Positions 51,301 through 60,667 of a stretch of DNA of 64,000 nucleotides are shown piece after piece. Source of the DNA: Verrucomicrobiota bacterium. Lineage in GTDB: Bacteria > Verrucomicrobiota > Verrucomicrobiia > Limisphaerales > J093. Position 1 is the first letter of the stretch. The number at the start of each line of letters is the position of its first letter. The stretch covers positions 1 through 64,000 of the forward strand of contig JAKLFY010000009.1 in NCBI GenBank assembly GCA_022710935.1. Reading direction: 5' to 3'. The notes under the pieces are model-generated. The model ran no database searches. It was not told the origin of the DNA and saw only the letters and a list, made by a program, of their open reading frames with translations. A program made the translations under genes and the position numbers.

Positions 51301-51653
51301 ACGGCGGTCAACTTCACTTGTGGGATCTGGAACGGCTGACGCCGCTGGACCGAGTCAACCTAGGGACCGGTGACATTTACTCCCTTGCCTTCGACCCGAC
51401 AGGCCGGATCCTCGCTGCAGGGGCGATTGACGGCACTGTCAGACTCTGGAATCTCTCGGCCCGACAGGAGATCGCCGCCTTGCGTGGGCACATCAGCGTG
51501 GTTCGATTTGTCGAGTTCTCGCCAGACGGGCGAACTCTCATGTCGGCTTCACTGGATGCCTCGATCCGGCTCTGGCGCGCACCATTGTGGGAGGAAATTG
51601 AAGCGGCGGAGGGCGTGGGGAGAGACGCGGTGAAACTTCCAGCCCATCCGTGA
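48306..51653 (+). CDS. Membrane Ser/Thr protein kinase with zinc ribbon and WD40 propeller
   Basis: A 1115-residue signalling protein. Residues 1-30 form a zinc ribbon (C6, C9, C22, C25). The kinase domain starts at about residue 66 with a glycine loop (GEGGFGTVW, 73-81), K96, the catalytic HRD at 187-189 ([10 protein letters not shown]) and DFG at 210-212, all intact. A single membrane helix lies at about 389-415 ([20 protein letters not shown]). The rest, from residue about 480, is a series of WD40 repeats predicted to be outside and act as the sensor. It should transduce an extracellular signal to the sigma factor encoded upstream. Confidence 0.92.
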   Translation: MTSATCPDCGERLPVNAPGGLCPACLLRLAGSAAAPEAEVQPSAPGGAADAEARVGERPATGLSRYKLLDIIGEGGFGTVWMAEQHEPVRRKVALKIIKLGMDTRQVVARFAAERQALALMDHPNIARVFDAGATDAGRPFFVMELVRGVSITEFCDTRQLTTRERIELLIAVCQAVQHAHQKGVIHRDLKPSNILVTEQDAQAVPKIIDFGVAKAIEEPLTDKTLFTRFSQFLGTPAYMSPEQAGWGGLDIDTRSDIYSLGVLLYELLTGQSPLDPRQLRDASHEAVLKTIREIEPLRPSARLSTLKPEDAMTVAARRREDPHRLSMVLRGDLDWIVLKALEKDRARRYETANGLAADLRRYLNNRPIAARPPSTIYQIKKAWQRNRLVYTALTVVVAALGSGFGISSWMLVRESRANQQARVAGESLRESLYASEMNSAFHAWEAGRLGRARHLLERQRPPAGSGLPDLRGFDWRYLWSHTRPTELFTLTNASDWGFALSDDGRTLVGLVASSGDPYLDGKLQFWNLAERHRVALFRTNTSWLFNAAFAPDGRAFAVPKTWPPLTNHTVQVWDAEARQLTRELPTEQPPLGIAFSPDGKALAASGGVMYNPVLPGELRLWDAATGTLLRPPLVLPQWAYQVAFSRASQHLAVSCGDGVARIVEVSSGNLLAELRGHNGFVAAVAFTHDGTRLFTGDERGYVRIWDWANGYPEKTFKAHDAPIYQLDLTTNDQRLVTASRDFTARLWDRHTGEELARFAGHNGGVTSVRFLPGDQSLVTASQDHNVKVWNAQPLGDGSLVVPNPNRADAWFISGGRSLAVVDWREHSIALVNSTTGVVLTNLLGQSVAASHDGRQLAVLSETNVVFCDPNTWREVGRAMLPSQGGGRPCFSLDGRWLAVQCAELDVPEGRTRVVVVDVPQRRVVRELKADAHGMDGWGAVYFARGGRLLLTAHGKTQQFTVWDTTTWQRVGGISGFPVSNDVVAAVTPDDGTLAVSGYGGQLHLWDLERLTPLDRVNLGTGDIYSLAFDPTGRILAAGAIDGTVRLWNLSARQEIAALRGHISVVRFVEFSPDGRTLMSASLDASIRLWRAPLWEEIEAAEGVGRDAVKLPAHP

Positions 51654-51680
51654 ACCTGTCGGCCCCGTGCCCCACGTAGC

Positions 51681-51896
51681 GTGCGGCAGCAACGGGAATG
51701 CGGTGGACTCGTTGGGATTTCCCACCATGCCAGCCAACTCCACTTGAGTTGGGAGGGCTGGCACAGAGCAAGGCTTGAATGGACCCCCGACCTGTCTGCG
51801 TCCGCTTGGCAGAACCTCGGGACCCCTGAAACCACAAACGGCATCTCGTTGCCGCTGACCCAGCCCCACGGGTTTTTCCGGCTTCGAAAGCCCTGA
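51681..51896 (+). pseudogene. C-terminal module fragment of a secreted verrucomicrobial protein
   Basis: This short frame ends in ARLEWTPDLSASAWQNLGTP and LPLTQPHGFFRLRKP, the characteristic closing module of many large secreted verrucomicrobial proteins (compare the tails at 6024 and 25185). It has no signal peptide and nothing upstream that belongs to it. It is probably the last 50-70 residues of a gene whose front was deleted, leaving it directly behind the kinase gene. Confidence 0.45.
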
Positions 51897-52032
51897 GGGG
51901 AACCCAGAAGTGCATGGCGGCACCGTTCAATTCCGAAGGCCGCCTGTAACCTTCTGCCTCGATTTCTTTGGAAAGGAGTTGAAGGCGGTCCGCACGACGC
52001 GGGCCGCCGCAACAAAAGAACAACAACATACG

Positions 52033-52578
52033 ATGCAAATCATGAAAACGACCACCACCAACCGCAGCACGCTGCTCGCTGGCCTGACCTTGACGATCCT
52101 CCTCGGCGCCGCCACCCCGGTCCACGCCTGGTCGGCTCCCAAGCACATCGCCGTCACCGCGTACGGCGACTTCTCGATCGTCCCACCCAACCTCGGGCCG
52201 TACCTGATCCCCGGCAGCGATGGGGACTTGTACGTTCAAGGTCTCCCCCTGGTTGGCCGGTTCGCACTCACGGGCAAAGGCATCTCGCTCGACGCCAAGA
52301 TGCACGTCAACCTGAGCGGCGAGCTGGATGTCGCGGGCACCGGCGTCACCTGGTTCCCCGTGACCATCACCACGACGATTGAGGGCGTGAAAACGATCGT
52401 CTTCGATGGCCAGGGATCGGCCGACGAGGTGAATTTGGTCGCGACTGGGAAGGTCTCTTTGACCGGCCGGGGACCCTACGAGGGATCGAAACTCGAACTC
52501 ACCTTCGAGGAGATCGGCCCCGGCGACAGCAACACGTTCAATTTTCAGGGCTACCTGACGCCGGCACCCCGCCCGTGA
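52033..52578 (+). CDS. Small secreted protein of unknown function
   Basis: A 181-residue protein with a clear signal peptide (STLLAGLTLTILLGAATPVH, cleavage near AWSA). The mature part is beta-rich with alternating GKGISLDAKMHVNLSGELDV and TFEEIGPGDSNTFNFQGYLT, which suggests a single beta-sandwich or barrel. I do not recognise a family. The ATG at 52033 is used; one at 52042 is equally possible. It is unlike the kinase upstream and probably has its own promoter. Confidence 0.62.
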   Translation: MQIMKTTTTNRSTLLAGLTLTILLGAATPVHAWSAPKHIAVTAYGDFSIVPPNLGPYLIPGSDGDLYVQGLPLVGRFALTGKGISLDAKMHVNLSGELDVAGTGVTWFPVTITTTIEGVKTIVFDGQGSADEVNLVATGKVSLTGRGPYEGSKLELTFEEIGPGDSNTFNFQGYLTPAPRP

Positions 52579-52817
52579 CGCCGGATAATCGCGGCGTACA
52601 CATCGAGAAGAAGTAACTCAGCGACCATTCCGATGACTCACGCGCAAGACACCTGCGGTCACGGCAAATAGTAGTGCCACGTCATCTCGTTCCGCAGGGA
52701 GTGTGGCTGATCCCGGAGGCGGCGCTGATTGGGACGCGGATTCGGGGCCGGGTTTTCGTAGAACTGCGGCAGTGGCACGACATGCGGCTGGATTGTCGAG
52801 TCGGCGGCGTGGGGCGT

Positions 52818-55724
52818 TCACTGGAGAGGCGGGGGCGGGATGGCGTGGCCGAGTTTCTGGGCCAGCAAGTCCTGTTCTTCGTAGGTGCCGTAGAAGGGCG
52901 CGTTGGCGTCCAGCCAGAGGTAGATCGTCCGGAGATCTTCGTCCGGCAGTTCGAGACGCTTGCGGTGAGCGTCGCCGGTCAGAATGGCGGCGAGTTTGCT
53001 GCGGTCGGCGCCGATGTGCCCGGGAAAGCTGGCGGTCGGCATGTGCAAGCCGAGATACGGCTCGAGGTTCGCGTAGGACCGGCTCCACGCGAGCCCGCCG
53101 CCGCCCGCCGGTTCCCCGCTGAGGACCAGCTTGCTGCTGTCCGGACCGTCCGAGCCGTCGTGGCAGCGGATGCAGTGCCGATCGAGGATCGGCTGGATCA
53201 GTCGTGGATAGCCGAAGGGCAGGGTGCCGTCCGGACCCGGTTGGAGGGTGGAGGGCGGTCGGGCAAAAGCCAGGGACTGGCGGGGCGCGGGTCCGGTGCC
53301 CGGCCGCTCATGGCACCCGACGCAACTGCGGCGTTCCCCCGGTTGCAGATAGACGAGCGAGCGCATGCTCTGAACGGCGCGACCGCTGGCATCGACCGCC
53401 TGGAAGTAAAGTGGCTTGCGGGCCGGGGCGCGGAAGTAGGCGGAGCCGTCCGACTCGACCGGGACGGTTCCCAGCAGCATGCGGGCGTTGGGTCCGTAGG
53501 CGAACTGATGGCTAATCGGCGGATCGCTCTGGTTGTCGGTCCGCGATTTGGGCAGAAGTTGAAACACGCGCAGGTGGGAGATCGGCCGGTTGGACGGCAT
53601 CGGGTAAAGGCTCTCGTTCACGTCCGAGAGGAGGAACTCGCCCTGGTCGCCGAACTGCTCGTCACGGGTGTCTTCGAGGACGGGCGGGCGGGGCCGCGGG
53701 GCCAGGGGGATCGGGTAGGCGGCGGAGATGCCCTCCCGGCGAAAGAGCAGTTCGAGGTTGCCGAACCGGTCGAAGTAGTACAATCCAGTCTCGCCTTCCC
53801 GGGCCGTTCCCGTGTACTGGCCGCTGAGCGGTTCATGGCTGAAGGCCACAAGGTAGTAGTCCTCGGACAGCGGCCACGGGCTGTAGAAATAGCTCTTGGG
53901 CCAGCCTTGCGCCTCGGGAAAACAGACGTCGGGCGTCAGACGCTCCAGCGACTCCGGACGGTCTTCGCCCGTCTGCGCGTCCAACTCGACCCGGTCCGGA
54001 TCGAGCAGACACAGCGTGCCGCCCACGATGGAATGATGGCCTCCGCCGACGAACAGGATCCTGCGCGAGCCCGGAATGGCCTTAGCCTGGTAGCAGGCCC
54101 ACGGCAGCCGGGTGTAGTTGCCAAAGAGGATCACCGGGCCGGTGCCGTCCGGGTTGCACGTCCAAAGCCCGTGAAAGCAGGCGGCGTCGCGGTCCACGTA
54201 ATCCCACCGTGTGTAAACGATGCGTCCGTCGTTCAGGACGAACGGATGCCACTCGTTGGTCTCGTGAAACGACAGTGTCCGGATGTTCCGTCCGTCGGCG
54301 TCCATGCGGTGCAAAGCATGGATTGCCTCGGGATTCCCGCCGCCGCACCGGTTCTTGCCGCCGCGTCGGGTGGACATGAACGCGATGCCGCCGTCGGGAA
54401 GCGGACATGGATCGAAGTCGTCGCGCGGGCCGTCGGTCAACTGCCGCAACTGCGATCCGTCGGTATTGACCGACATGATGTGAAAGGAGCCGTACTTCAC
54501 TCCCACTTCCTCCGCGACCGGCGCGAATCCAGGGCCGTAACTCGGTTTCCCGGTCGGGTCGGCGAAGGCGAAGTAGACAGTCCGGGCGTCGTAGGCAAGA
54601 GACAGGGTCACGAAATGTCCGTTCAACTCCGAGTTCGGGACCAGGGCGCGGGTTTTCATGCTGCGCCCCGGTTCATCGAGGACATACACACCGGCGTCGG
54701 GACGCGGCGGGCCCGAGCGGTAATACCAGCCGACATACTCGTAGAGCATCTGGCCGTGCCCGGCATAACGCGGGCGCATCAGGAACAGGATCGGACGGGA
54801 AACCACCAGTGGATTCTTCAGCACGAGTGCCCGTCCCGCCCGGCGGACCTTGAGGTAAAGCGCCTGAGCCGCCTCGAAGTTCAATGCGGCCGCTCCGCCG
54901 ACGTCCGCCCGCAGCGCATCGAGTGCCGAGGCTTCCGAGCTCAGATCGGGGATGCCGGTCAGGCCGCGCAAGTCGGCGCACAACCGCTCCGCCCGCCCGA
55001 GCGCCTTCGCGATCTCGACCCTGACGGCTTCCGCTCGCAAGCCCGGTTTCCAATCCGCCGGCGCTGTGGACCACCGGCTTACGCTGCTCTGGGTGGCGGG
55101 CTGGCCAAGGGCCAGGTTCCGCTGCGGGGCGCCGGTCCCATGGGCTTCGACCTCGTTCAGGTGCAGGTATTCCGTGTCGGGCAGCATCACCCGCACGAAG
55201 CGCGCGCGCTTTCCTTCAATCGGAACGGCCAGCGGTACACCATCGTGCGCCGTCCCGAAGATCTGCCCGTTATGGCGATAGACCTCCTGCCAGGCATTCC
55301 CGTCATCCGACAGGAGGAGCCGGAGGTTTCGCGCGCGCTCAGGGCAGTCGCGGGCGTTGTGAATGACGATGCGGGAGAGCGATGCGATCGAGCCGAGGTC
55401 CACCTGCCACCAGGGCTGCTCCTGGCGTTCGGTGTGAAACGCCGTTTCCTCGTCCACCGCTCCGTCGCACGCCCCGGCGGCGTCGGCCTCGGGGGTGACG
55501 CGCGATCCGTCATCGGCGGCGCAGGCTCGAGCAAGCTGCCGGAGCCAGTCCGCCTCGATGGCTTGTTCGTACTCGGCTGTGGCGGGGGCCTGATCGAGGT
55601 CGGCGGCCCAACCCGCGATCGAGGCGAACACAAGGCAGATGCACACGCCCGCGATGCGAGGAAGATGACAGAGAGTTCTCCTCCGCGGCCTCTGCAGCTT
55701 TGCGATGGTCGAATCGTTCGTCAT
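52818..55724 (-). CDS. Exported diheme protein with F5/8C and hydrazine-synthase-alpha-like domain
   Basis: A 968-residue secreted protein. A signal peptide (IAGVCICLVFASIAGWAA) is followed by a discoidin/F5-8 type C carbohydrate-binding domain (WWQVDLGSIASLSRIVIHNA). The middle (DDFDPCPLPDGGIAFMSTRR, DGGIAFMSTRRGGKNRCGGG) is the repeat-rich PD40-like region seen in PVC proteins that match the middle domain of hydrazine synthase alpha. Two CxxCH heme sites follow: C801-x2-C804-H805 (CVGCHE) and C851-x2-C854-H855 (CIRCHD). The role is unknown; in these bacteria such proteins are predicted periplasmic redox proteins, and anammox activity is not implied. The ATG at 55724 is chosen over one at 55784. 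Confidence 0.8.
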   Translation of the reverse strand: MTNDSTIAKLQRPRRRTLCHLPRIAGVCICLVFASIAGWAADLDQAPATAEYEQAIEADWLRQLARACAADDGSRVTPEADAAGACDGAVDEETAFHTERQEQPWWQVDLGSIASLSRIVIHNARDCPERARNLRLLLSDDGNAWQEVYRHNGQIFGTAHDGVPLAVPIEGKRARFVRVMLPDTEYLHLNEVEAHGTGAPQRNLALGQPATQSSVSRWSTAPADWKPGLRAEAVRVEIAKALGRAERLCADLRGLTGIPDLSSEASALDALRADVGGAAALNFEAAQALYLKVRRAGRALVLKNPLVVSRPILFLMRPRYAGHGQMLYEYVGWYYRSGPPRPDAGVYVLDEPGRSMKTRALVPNSELNGHFVTLSLAYDARTVYFAFADPTGKPSYGPGFAPVAEEVGVKYGSFHIMSVNTDGSQLRQLTDGPRDDFDPCPLPDGGIAFMSTRRGGKNRCGGGNPEAIHALHRMDADGRNIRTLSFHETNEWHPFVLNDGRIVYTRWDYVDRDAACFHGLWTCNPDGTGPVILFGNYTRLPWACYQAKAIPGSRRILFVGGGHHSIVGGTLCLLDPDRVELDAQTGEDRPESLERLTPDVCFPEAQGWPKSYFYSPWPLSEDYYLVAFSHEPLSGQYTGTAREGETGLYYFDRFGNLELLFRREGISAAYPIPLAPRPRPPVLEDTRDEQFGDQGEFLLSDVNESLYPMPSNRPISHLRVFQLLPKSRTDNQSDPPISHQFAYGPNARMLLGTVPVESDGSAYFRAPARKPLYFQAVDASGRAVQSMRSLVYLQPGERRSCVGCHERPGTGPAPRQSLAFARPPSTLQPGPDGTLPFGYPRLIQPILDRHCIRCHDGSDGPDSSKLVLSGEPAGGGGLAWSRSYANLEPYLGLHMPTASFPGHIGADRSKLAAILTGDAHRKRLELPDEDLRTIYLWLDANAPFYGTYEEQDLLAQKLGHAIPPPPLQ

Positions 55725-56326
55725 GGTTTTGCGGGCATTGTTAGCCGCAAGGCAACCGTCTGTCTCGCTCCTTTTGGCGGTCACCCACTCGTTCAGTCGT
55801 CGTCTGCTTGGCCTGCTTCGGCTTGTGTGTTGCCGCTCTCGTCAATCGACGCACTGACATCATAGGACTGCTTGCCAGAATCTTCGGTGCTGTGCCGCGA
55901 GAAGAAATGAGCGGCATCGTCAAGATGGGATACGGCGGAGGTCCGGGGCAGTCCGCACCATGCTGCGCGGCCCACGTGCCGGTGCGAAGCGTGGGCCGTT
56001 CGTTACTGGACGAGCAGCACCCGGCAGAATCGTCGCGAATCTGACACATCCGATTCGCACGCCCCCTGACCGACCAGATACAGGAGATCCGAAGTGGTTC
56101 ACCGGGCCGGGTGCGGAGCCCGAAGTCAGATCCTGAGCCCTTGCTTCCGCCCCGCTCCGAACGTCCGTCGCGCCGGCGAATTTGCGTTGCCGGCGACTTT
56201 GCATTTGCCTGTCGAGCGCCGACCGGACAACAATGCGAGCACCTGCCGATATGCTCAGAGTTCGTCTTCGGATTCTGTCGCGGGGACGGAGAGCGGCGGG
56301 CGGGCGAGTTTTTGACGACCAAGAGT
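55725..56326. other. 602-bp divergent intergenic region
   Basis: It separates the diheme-protein gene and the GH51 gene and should hold both promoters. One minus-strand frame (55793-55975) ends in the hydrophilic SGKQSYDVSASIDESGNTQA and could be a remnant of a coding tail, but I cannot assign it. The rest shows no gene. Confidence 0.4.
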
Positions 56327-58762
56327 ATGAGCGCGATCGAGTATTGGAATCGATGGATGAGGATCACGGGCCTGACCCTCGCAGGATTGTCCACGGCGTG
56401 CTGCTGGCCGGCAACCGCGGAGTCCGGGGAGGCGCCAGTCGGGTTGACGGTGAACACCGACAGCCCGGCCCATGCAATCAACCCGAATGTCTACGGCCAT
56501 TTCTTCGAGCACATCTATCACTCCGCCAATGGCGGTCTCTGGGGCGAGTTGGTCTGGAACCGGAGTTTCGAGCTGGCCAATGCCGGGATGGGCAACTGGT
56601 CGAGCGAAAACAGCGAAGTCGTCCAGTCCGCACTGATCACGGACGCCCATTTCGTGTTTGGCGACAGCGCTTGGGAAGACTACGAGCTGACGTTGCAGGC
56701 CCTCAAGGAGCGCGGCTCCGAGGGCTTCATGGTGCTGTTTCGCGTCCAAGACGATGACTCATTCTACTGGCTGAACCTCGGCGGCTGGAACAATACCCGC
56801 CACGCCATCGAGAAGGAAGTTGAGGGCGGACGCCGTGGAATCGGACGGGGTCGGGATGGCGGCATCCAAACAGGCCGTTGGTACGACGTTCGCATCCGCT
56901 GTCAAGCCGACCATATCCAATGCTGGCTCGATGGAGAGCAAATCATCGATCTGCGCGACGAGGACAATCCGTATCGGAAGGGCATGGTCGGCCTTGGCAC
57001 GTGGGGCACCCACGCGCGCTATCGCAATATCAAGGTCACGCGACTCGATGACTCAGATGTCCTCTTCTCGGGACTGCCCACGCTGCCTCCGAAGCCTTTC
57101 GAGTTCGATTTCTGGAGGCACTTTGGCTCTGGAAAGGCTGACAAGGTCGCAGACGCGCTCAATAACGAATACAGTGTCAGCCTGACGGGTGACGGCGCGC
57201 CCACGGGCATCGAGCAGGCGAATTTCCGTCTCACGCCACAGCGCTACCACGGATCGGTCTGGATGAAAGGCTCGCTGCCCGCAGGCATCAAGATCGAGTT
57301 GCTGGATCAGGACACTGTGCTCGGCGAGACCCTCCTGGGTCCGCCTCGCGCCGGTTGGGCCAACCACCCTTTTCAGATCGACTCACGTGGCGCCACTCTC
57401 GACGGTTCCCTGCGCATCACGCTGCTGGGAGCAGGCGCCGTCAAGCTCGACCAGGTCAGCCTGATGGGACAGGACGCCCTGGCCACCGGCGGGTTCCGAC
57501 CCGATCTGCTGGATGCTGTGCGCGGCCTGCGGCCGCCCATCATCCGCTGGCCGGGAGGCTGTTTCGCGTCTGTCTATCTGTGGAAAGACGCCGTGGGCCC
57601 GCAGCACGAGCGGCGCATTTACTCGGCCTACATGTGGGAGGACCAGGATATCAACTCGTTGGGCACGGATGAGTACATGATGCTCTGCAATCGAGTCGGC
57701 GCGGAGCCTTTGCTGGTCATCAATACAGGCATCCTCGATGCCGGCTGCGGCGCGCCGGCTCAGTTCCGACTTGCCTCCCGTGACGATTACCTCCCCTACG
57801 CCCTCGAATGGATGGAATACTGCAACGGCGACACCTCGACTCCCATGGGGGCTCTCCGCGCCGCCCACGGGCATCCCGAGCCATACGGAGTGGTCTACTG
57901 GGAACTCGACAACGAGACCTGGGGCGCCGGCATCGAGGCCTACATCGCAACGGTGCTCGAGTTTGCGCCTGCCATGCGGGCCAAGGCCGCCGAACTCGGC
58001 ACCCCCATCAGGATTATCGCCTGCGGCGGCAGCAGCTTCGACATGCGCTGGAACCGCGGGCTGATCGATGCGTGCGCCCCCGTGATCGACTATATCAGCA
58101 TCCACCACTACGAGAATCCGCAGAACTTCGCCACGGGCGTCGAGCGCTACGAGAAGCTGCTGATCGAGCTTGCCGATTACATCGCCGCCTCCGCCAATCC
58201 GCAGATGGAGATCTACAACTCCGAATGGAACGCGCAGTCCACCGATTGGCGCACCGGCCTGTATGCGGGCGGCCTGCTCAATGCCTATGAGCGCCAGGGC
58301 CGGAAATTCACCCTCGGCGGTCCGGCGCTGTTCCTGCGCCACCTCTCAGCCGGCGCCTGGGACAACGCGTTCATCAACTTCGATCACACCGGCTGGTTCC
58401 CGGCCCCGAACTACGTCGTGATGAAACTCTGGTGGGATAACTTCGCCCCCGGATTCCTCACGGTCGAAGGCGATCCGCAAGGATGCAACGTGGTTGCAAC
58501 CCGCACCGAGGACGGCCGAACCGTGGTGGTCAAGGCGGTCAACCCCAACGCCGAGGATAGGAGCGTCGAAGTCGACTTGAACGGTGAATTGGCTCCGAAG
58601 ACGGCGTCGATGCAAGTGGTCGCGCCCGGCTCGCTGCGCGCCCGCAACACCCTCGAGGCCCCTACGGCCGTGCGGGTGGAGACCGGCATGGTCCAACTGA
58701 CCGGCCAACGAGTTCGCTTCGAGTTGCCGGCCTATTCGGCTGCCGTGGTGAGGATCAACTGA
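56327..58762 (+). CDS. Alpha-L-arabinofuranosidase, GH51 family
   Basis: An 811-residue secreted enzyme (signal ITGLTLAGLSTACCWPATAE). The GH51 catalytic domain has its acid/base E530 in YWELDNETWG and its nucleophile E633 in EIYNSEWNAQS; the N-terminal VNTDSPAHAINPNVYGHFFE and the RWPGGCFASVYLWKDAVGP region are also typical. An inserted LamG/carbohydrate-binding-like domain lies at about 100-240 (FGDSAWEDYELTLQALKERG). It should remove terminal L-arabinofuranose from arabinan or arabinoxylan. ATG 56327 is chosen from the signal peptide; the longer open frame upstream is rejected. It converges on the GH5-like gene with only 5 bp between the stops. Confidence 0.93.
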   Translation: MSAIEYWNRWMRITGLTLAGLSTACCWPATAESGEAPVGLTVNTDSPAHAINPNVYGHFFEHIYHSANGGLWGELVWNRSFELANAGMGNWSSENSEVVQSALITDAHFVFGDSAWEDYELTLQALKERGSEGFMVLFRVQDDDSFYWLNLGGWNNTRHAIEKEVEGGRRGIGRGRDGGIQTGRWYDVRIRCQADHIQCWLDGEQIIDLRDEDNPYRKGMVGLGTWGTHARYRNIKVTRLDDSDVLFSGLPTLPPKPFEFDFWRHFGSGKADKVADALNNEYSVSLTGDGAPTGIEQANFRLTPQRYHGSVWMKGSLPAGIKIELLDQDTVLGETLLGPPRAGWANHPFQIDSRGATLDGSLRITLLGAGAVKLDQVSLMGQDALATGGFRPDLLDAVRGLRPPIIRWPGGCFASVYLWKDAVGPQHERRIYSAYMWEDQDINSLGTDEYMMLCNRVGAEPLLVINTGILDAGCGAPAQFRLASRDDYLPYALEWMEYCNGDTSTPMGALRAAHGHPEPYGVVYWELDNETWGAGIEAYIATVLEFAPAMRAKAAELGTPIRIIACGGSSFDMRWNRGLIDACAPVIDYISIHHYENPQNFATGVERYEKLLIELADYIAASANPQMEIYNSEWNAQSTDWRTGLYAGGLLNAYERQGRKFTLGGPALFLRHLSAGAWDNAFINFDHTGWFPAPNYVVMKLWWDNFAPGFLTVEGDPQGCNVVATRTEDGRTVVVKAVNPNAEDRSVEVDLNGELAPKTASMQVVAPGSLRARNTLEAPTAVRVETGMVQLTGQRVRFELPAYSAAVVRIN

Positions 58763-58767
58763 CGTCC

Positions 58768-59886
58768 TTATCTGGGTCTCCTGACGATGTCGTTCGCTTG
58801 GCGGACCACGACCATCTCCTCATCGTCAAGCTGCTCGAACAGCGACTGCTCGCGCAGATCGAACGACCTGCGAGGGCGGTCGTTCTTCTCGTCCCGTCGG
58901 CTGCCGTTGTGCAGGCACCACCCTGCGGCGCCGCCCTCGACCGCGCCGCGCAGGTCGGTCAGGTAATCCGCGGCGACCGGTTCCCAGTGGCCGTATCCGC
59001 GCCTGAACGGTTCCTGGTAGTGGACCGGCGCCAGTCGCCCCATTTGACGCATCGCGTCCAGACACGTTTGCGTGTGCAAGAGTGTTTGGGCGGCGGTTCC
59101 CGCCGCTCGGGGGCGGTGTGGCGCGACGAAATCGAGCCTGGCCTCGATGAGCGCCTCGCGCACATAGGCTTCGCCCAGGTCATGCCCTCCAAACGAGGCC
59201 GTCACCGCCAGCCCCGGCGCCAACCGCCGTGCCAGGTCACGCAATTCCCGCACCTCCTGCGTCGAGACAAAGCGCGCATCCCGAACATCACGCTCGTTGG
59301 CCAGGTCGAGATACCAATTGGCCCTCTCACCCAGGGCGGCGATGATCGATTGCACCGCGGTCCGGTGCGCCTGCAGATCGGGAATGCCCCCGCCGATGGC
59401 GGCTCGGCCGCGGCTCAAGGTGACGTCCACAACCATTCCGCGCCTGTCGCATTCGGCCACGAGGGTCTTGAGGCGCGACATATACGGCTCGCGCGGACGC
59501 CCCTGCACATCGACCGCGGAAACGTCGTGTCCCGCATAGGACCAGGTTGCCCAGAGGCGAATCCAGTTGAACCCATGGGATTTCAAGGCATCGAGATCCT
59601 TGCGCAGCGTCTCGATGCCGGCTCCCAGTCCCCCATAGTAACTGATGCCCAACAGAAACGCAGGCTGCCCATTGAGCGTGAACCGTTCCCTGTCGATGCC
59701 GAGTCGGGTGCCTTCGATCGCTCCGCCTGCGGCCTCCCCGTCACGGTCATCCGGCAGTCGTGCGGTCTGACCGCCGACGGCTTCGCCGGGGAATTGGTTC
59801 GCGCCGGTGACTGCGAGAGCCGCGAGGAGGACGAATGCCGGGAACGACATGTCACGCAGAGCCTGAGAGAGGTACCGAGTGTTCAT
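58768..59886 (-). CDS. GH5-like (cellulase-fold) secreted protein
   Basis: About 372 residues with an export signal (FPAFVLLAALAVTGANQFPG). A TIM barrel follows, with FLLGISYYGGLGAGIETLRK, the GH5 strand-4 style NE in LDLANERDVRD, and a late glutamate in VHYQEPFRRGYGHWEP as a possible nucleophile. The rest is divergent, so it is a clan GH-A/GH5-like protein whose activity is unproven. The ATG at 59886 is used; one at 59895 is possible. It lies between the GH51 gene and the broken porin. Confidence 0.68.
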   Translation of the reverse strand: MNTRYLSQALRDMSFPAFVLLAALAVTGANQFPGEAVGGQTARLPDDRDGEAAGGAIEGTRLGIDRERFTLNGQPAFLLGISYYGGLGAGIETLRKDLDALKSHGFNWIRLWATWSYAGHDVSAVDVQGRPREPYMSRLKTLVAECDRRGMVVDVTLSRGRAAIGGGIPDLQAHRTAVQSIIAALGERANWYLDLANERDVRDARFVSTQEVRELRDLARRLAPGLAVTASFGGHDLGEAYVREALIEARLDFVAPHRPRAAGTAAQTLLHTQTCLDAMRQMGRLAPVHYQEPFRRGYGHWEPVAADYLTDLRGAVEGGAAGWCLHNGSRRDEKNDRPRRSFDLREQSLFEQLDDEEMVVVRQANDIVRRPR

Positions 59887-59961
59887 GAGGATCATTCTGG
59901 TATCGGCCCCGATTGGCGGCAACCAACCAATTTGTGCCAGATCGAAGGCCCCGGCACCCGA

Positions 59962-60646
59962 TTACCGGCGCCTTTCGGTCTCGGTCCTCTTGCGCCCGGC
60001 TTCAGCCCAGCCCCCACGACCGAAGTCGAGGTTCCGCTTGGGAACCCCCCGATCGAAGACACCCTCGGCCCGGTTGTACGGCCGGCTTTCGCCCGTGAGA
60101 AGCCATCCCACGGAGGCATAGAAGCCATCAAAGTTCAAGCCGCTGCCGGCCGCATGTTCAACAAAAGAGTGCAGATACTCACCCTGGACGGACAATGGCC
60201 CGTTCATCCAGGCTGCTTCCGCGCCAAGCACCAGCGCGCCTTGGGAGGCTATGTCGCCCGTATCGACCAGGTACGGTGCCAGATGGTGACGCCCGGCACC
60301 CGCTGACCGAGCAGCGTCTTCCGCTCGAGTTCAAAATGGAGTCCATCCCAGCCCTCCCAGATGGCTTTCAATTGGGATGATTTCTCCTTGGGGGCGACAC
60401 TGTTGGTGGCGGCTGCAGCGGCCAGGCTGTTCGTCTCCACCGTGATTCGGACCTGCTGCTTCAATCGTTCGGGTCCCTCCTCCGCAGGCGCAGTGGTGGC
60501 GGACGAAATCTGTGCGGAGGGGGGGTGGCTTCGGCGGTGGCGACGCGGGCATGGGACGCGCCAGGGTTAGCAGCCGTGAAGAGCAAGGTGAGCAGCAATC
60601 CAAGCGGCAACCCTCGACCCCGCACGCTTGTTCTGTCGAGCTTCAC
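59962..60646 (-). pseudogene. Phosphate-selective-type porin (OprO/P) remnant, middle deleted
   Basis: The 5' part keeps a signal peptide (LPLGLLLTLLFTAANPGASH), then after a frame change at a C7 run (60517-60524 region, where one extra C would restore frame) a KQQVRITVETNSLAA coil and WEGWDGLHFELERKTLLGQR, the first strand of OprO/P-like porins. Near 60265-60290 the frame jumps to the C-terminal part (GPLSVQGEYLHSFVEHAAGS, then GWLLTGESRPYNRAEGVFDR), where another cut removes the final strands. An intact porin would be about 1.2-1.5 kb. It is a clear internal-deletion pseudogene. Confidence 0.72.
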
Positions 60647-60667
60647 AGGAACAGCCCCCTGGCTCAC

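Noticed and set aside
52674-55865. A 1063-codon open frame on the plus strand
   Set aside because: It is antisense to the diheme-protein gene, whose frame has a signal peptide, domains and two heme motifs. The plus frame has none.
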